Assembly (NCBI GenBank): GCA_000824825.2
Contig: LM655188.1
Location: 374,197 to 413,200, forward strand
DNA from: Mesorhizobium sp. ORS 3324
GTDB taxonomy: Bacteria > Pseudomonadota > Alphaproteobacteria > Rhizobiales > Rhizobiaceae
DNA length: 39,004 bases
Direction: 5' to 3'
The notes under the pieces were generated by a model that was not told the origin of the DNA, did no database searches, and was given only the letters and a program-made list of their open reading frames with translations. Made by a program: the position numbers and the translations under genes. Of the stretch, positions 38,991-39,004 are shown piece after piece (position 1 is the stretch's first letter; every line of letters begins with the position of its first letter).

Positions 38991-39004
38991 CGCTAAGATA
39001 GGTA

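Overview
The window is GC-rich alphaproteobacterial chromosome, and the gene content points to the Rhizobiales, most likely Mesorhizobium or a close relative. Pointers are a 434-residue PncB of the rhizobial type, an SmoEFGKS-MtlK polyol operon, a urease operon with the Rhizobiales order, a DUF1127 gene beside a GcvA-like LysR gene, a NodF/NodE-like gene pair, and short palindromic intergenic repeats typical of that genus. The genus is inferred from these features; no search could be run. There are 44 protein-coding genes, no rRNA or tRNA gene, no insertion sequence, no CRISPR array and no clear pseudogene. Coding density is high, and no gap without a gene exceeds 300 bases.

Layout. 1-5.2 kb: pncB (NAD salvage), divergent from an agmatinase; a MATE exporter; an AraC-type regulator. 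5.4-10.7 kb (+ strand): a sugar or polyol ABC operon made of binding protein, two permeases, a xylitol/sorbitol-dehydrogenase-like oxidoreductase and an ATPase. 10.7-19.6 kb (- strand, convergent with the previous operon): the polyol operon smoE-F-G-K-S, mtlK, a HAD phosphatase and an FGGY pentulose kinase. 19.8-22.9 kb: a GcvA-like LysR regulator divergent from a DUF1127 gene, then a SorC/DeoR-type sugar-sensing regulator divergent from a second HAD phosphatase. 22.9-33.2 kb (- strand): a class II aldolase and the urease locus. Read in transcription order the locus is ureD, ureA, DUF1272, hupE/ureJ, ureB, two oppositely oriented small exported-protein genes, ureC, a lipoprotein gene, a membrane protein gene, a GST gene, ureE, ureF, a DUF3995 gene and ureG. 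33.3-35.6 kb (+): a NodF-like acyl carrier protein, a NodE-like ketosynthase and a Nu-class-like GST. 35.7-38.9 kb: a basic Ala/Lys-rich protein, a P-loop kinase, and a LysR regulator divergent from an aldo/keto reductase.

How the genes work together. Polyols enter through SmoEFGK and are oxidised by SmoS and MtlK to ketoses. The kinase and HAD phosphatase at the end of the operon probably handle the products. The SorC-type regulator at 21.1-22.0 kb very likely controls this operon: its own upstream region and the smoE promoter each carry two copies of a GAGCAATTGC-like box at exactly the same 19-bp spacing. Agmatinase produces urea, which the urease can hydrolyse; HupE supplies nickel, and UreE with its His-rich tail, UreF, UreG and UreD insert it.

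The most interesting observations are the paired operators, the non-urease genes embedded in the urease operon (several coupled by 4-base overlaps), the nodFE-like pair next to the urease locus, and the strong hairpins that follow the binding-protein gene in both sugar ABC operons.
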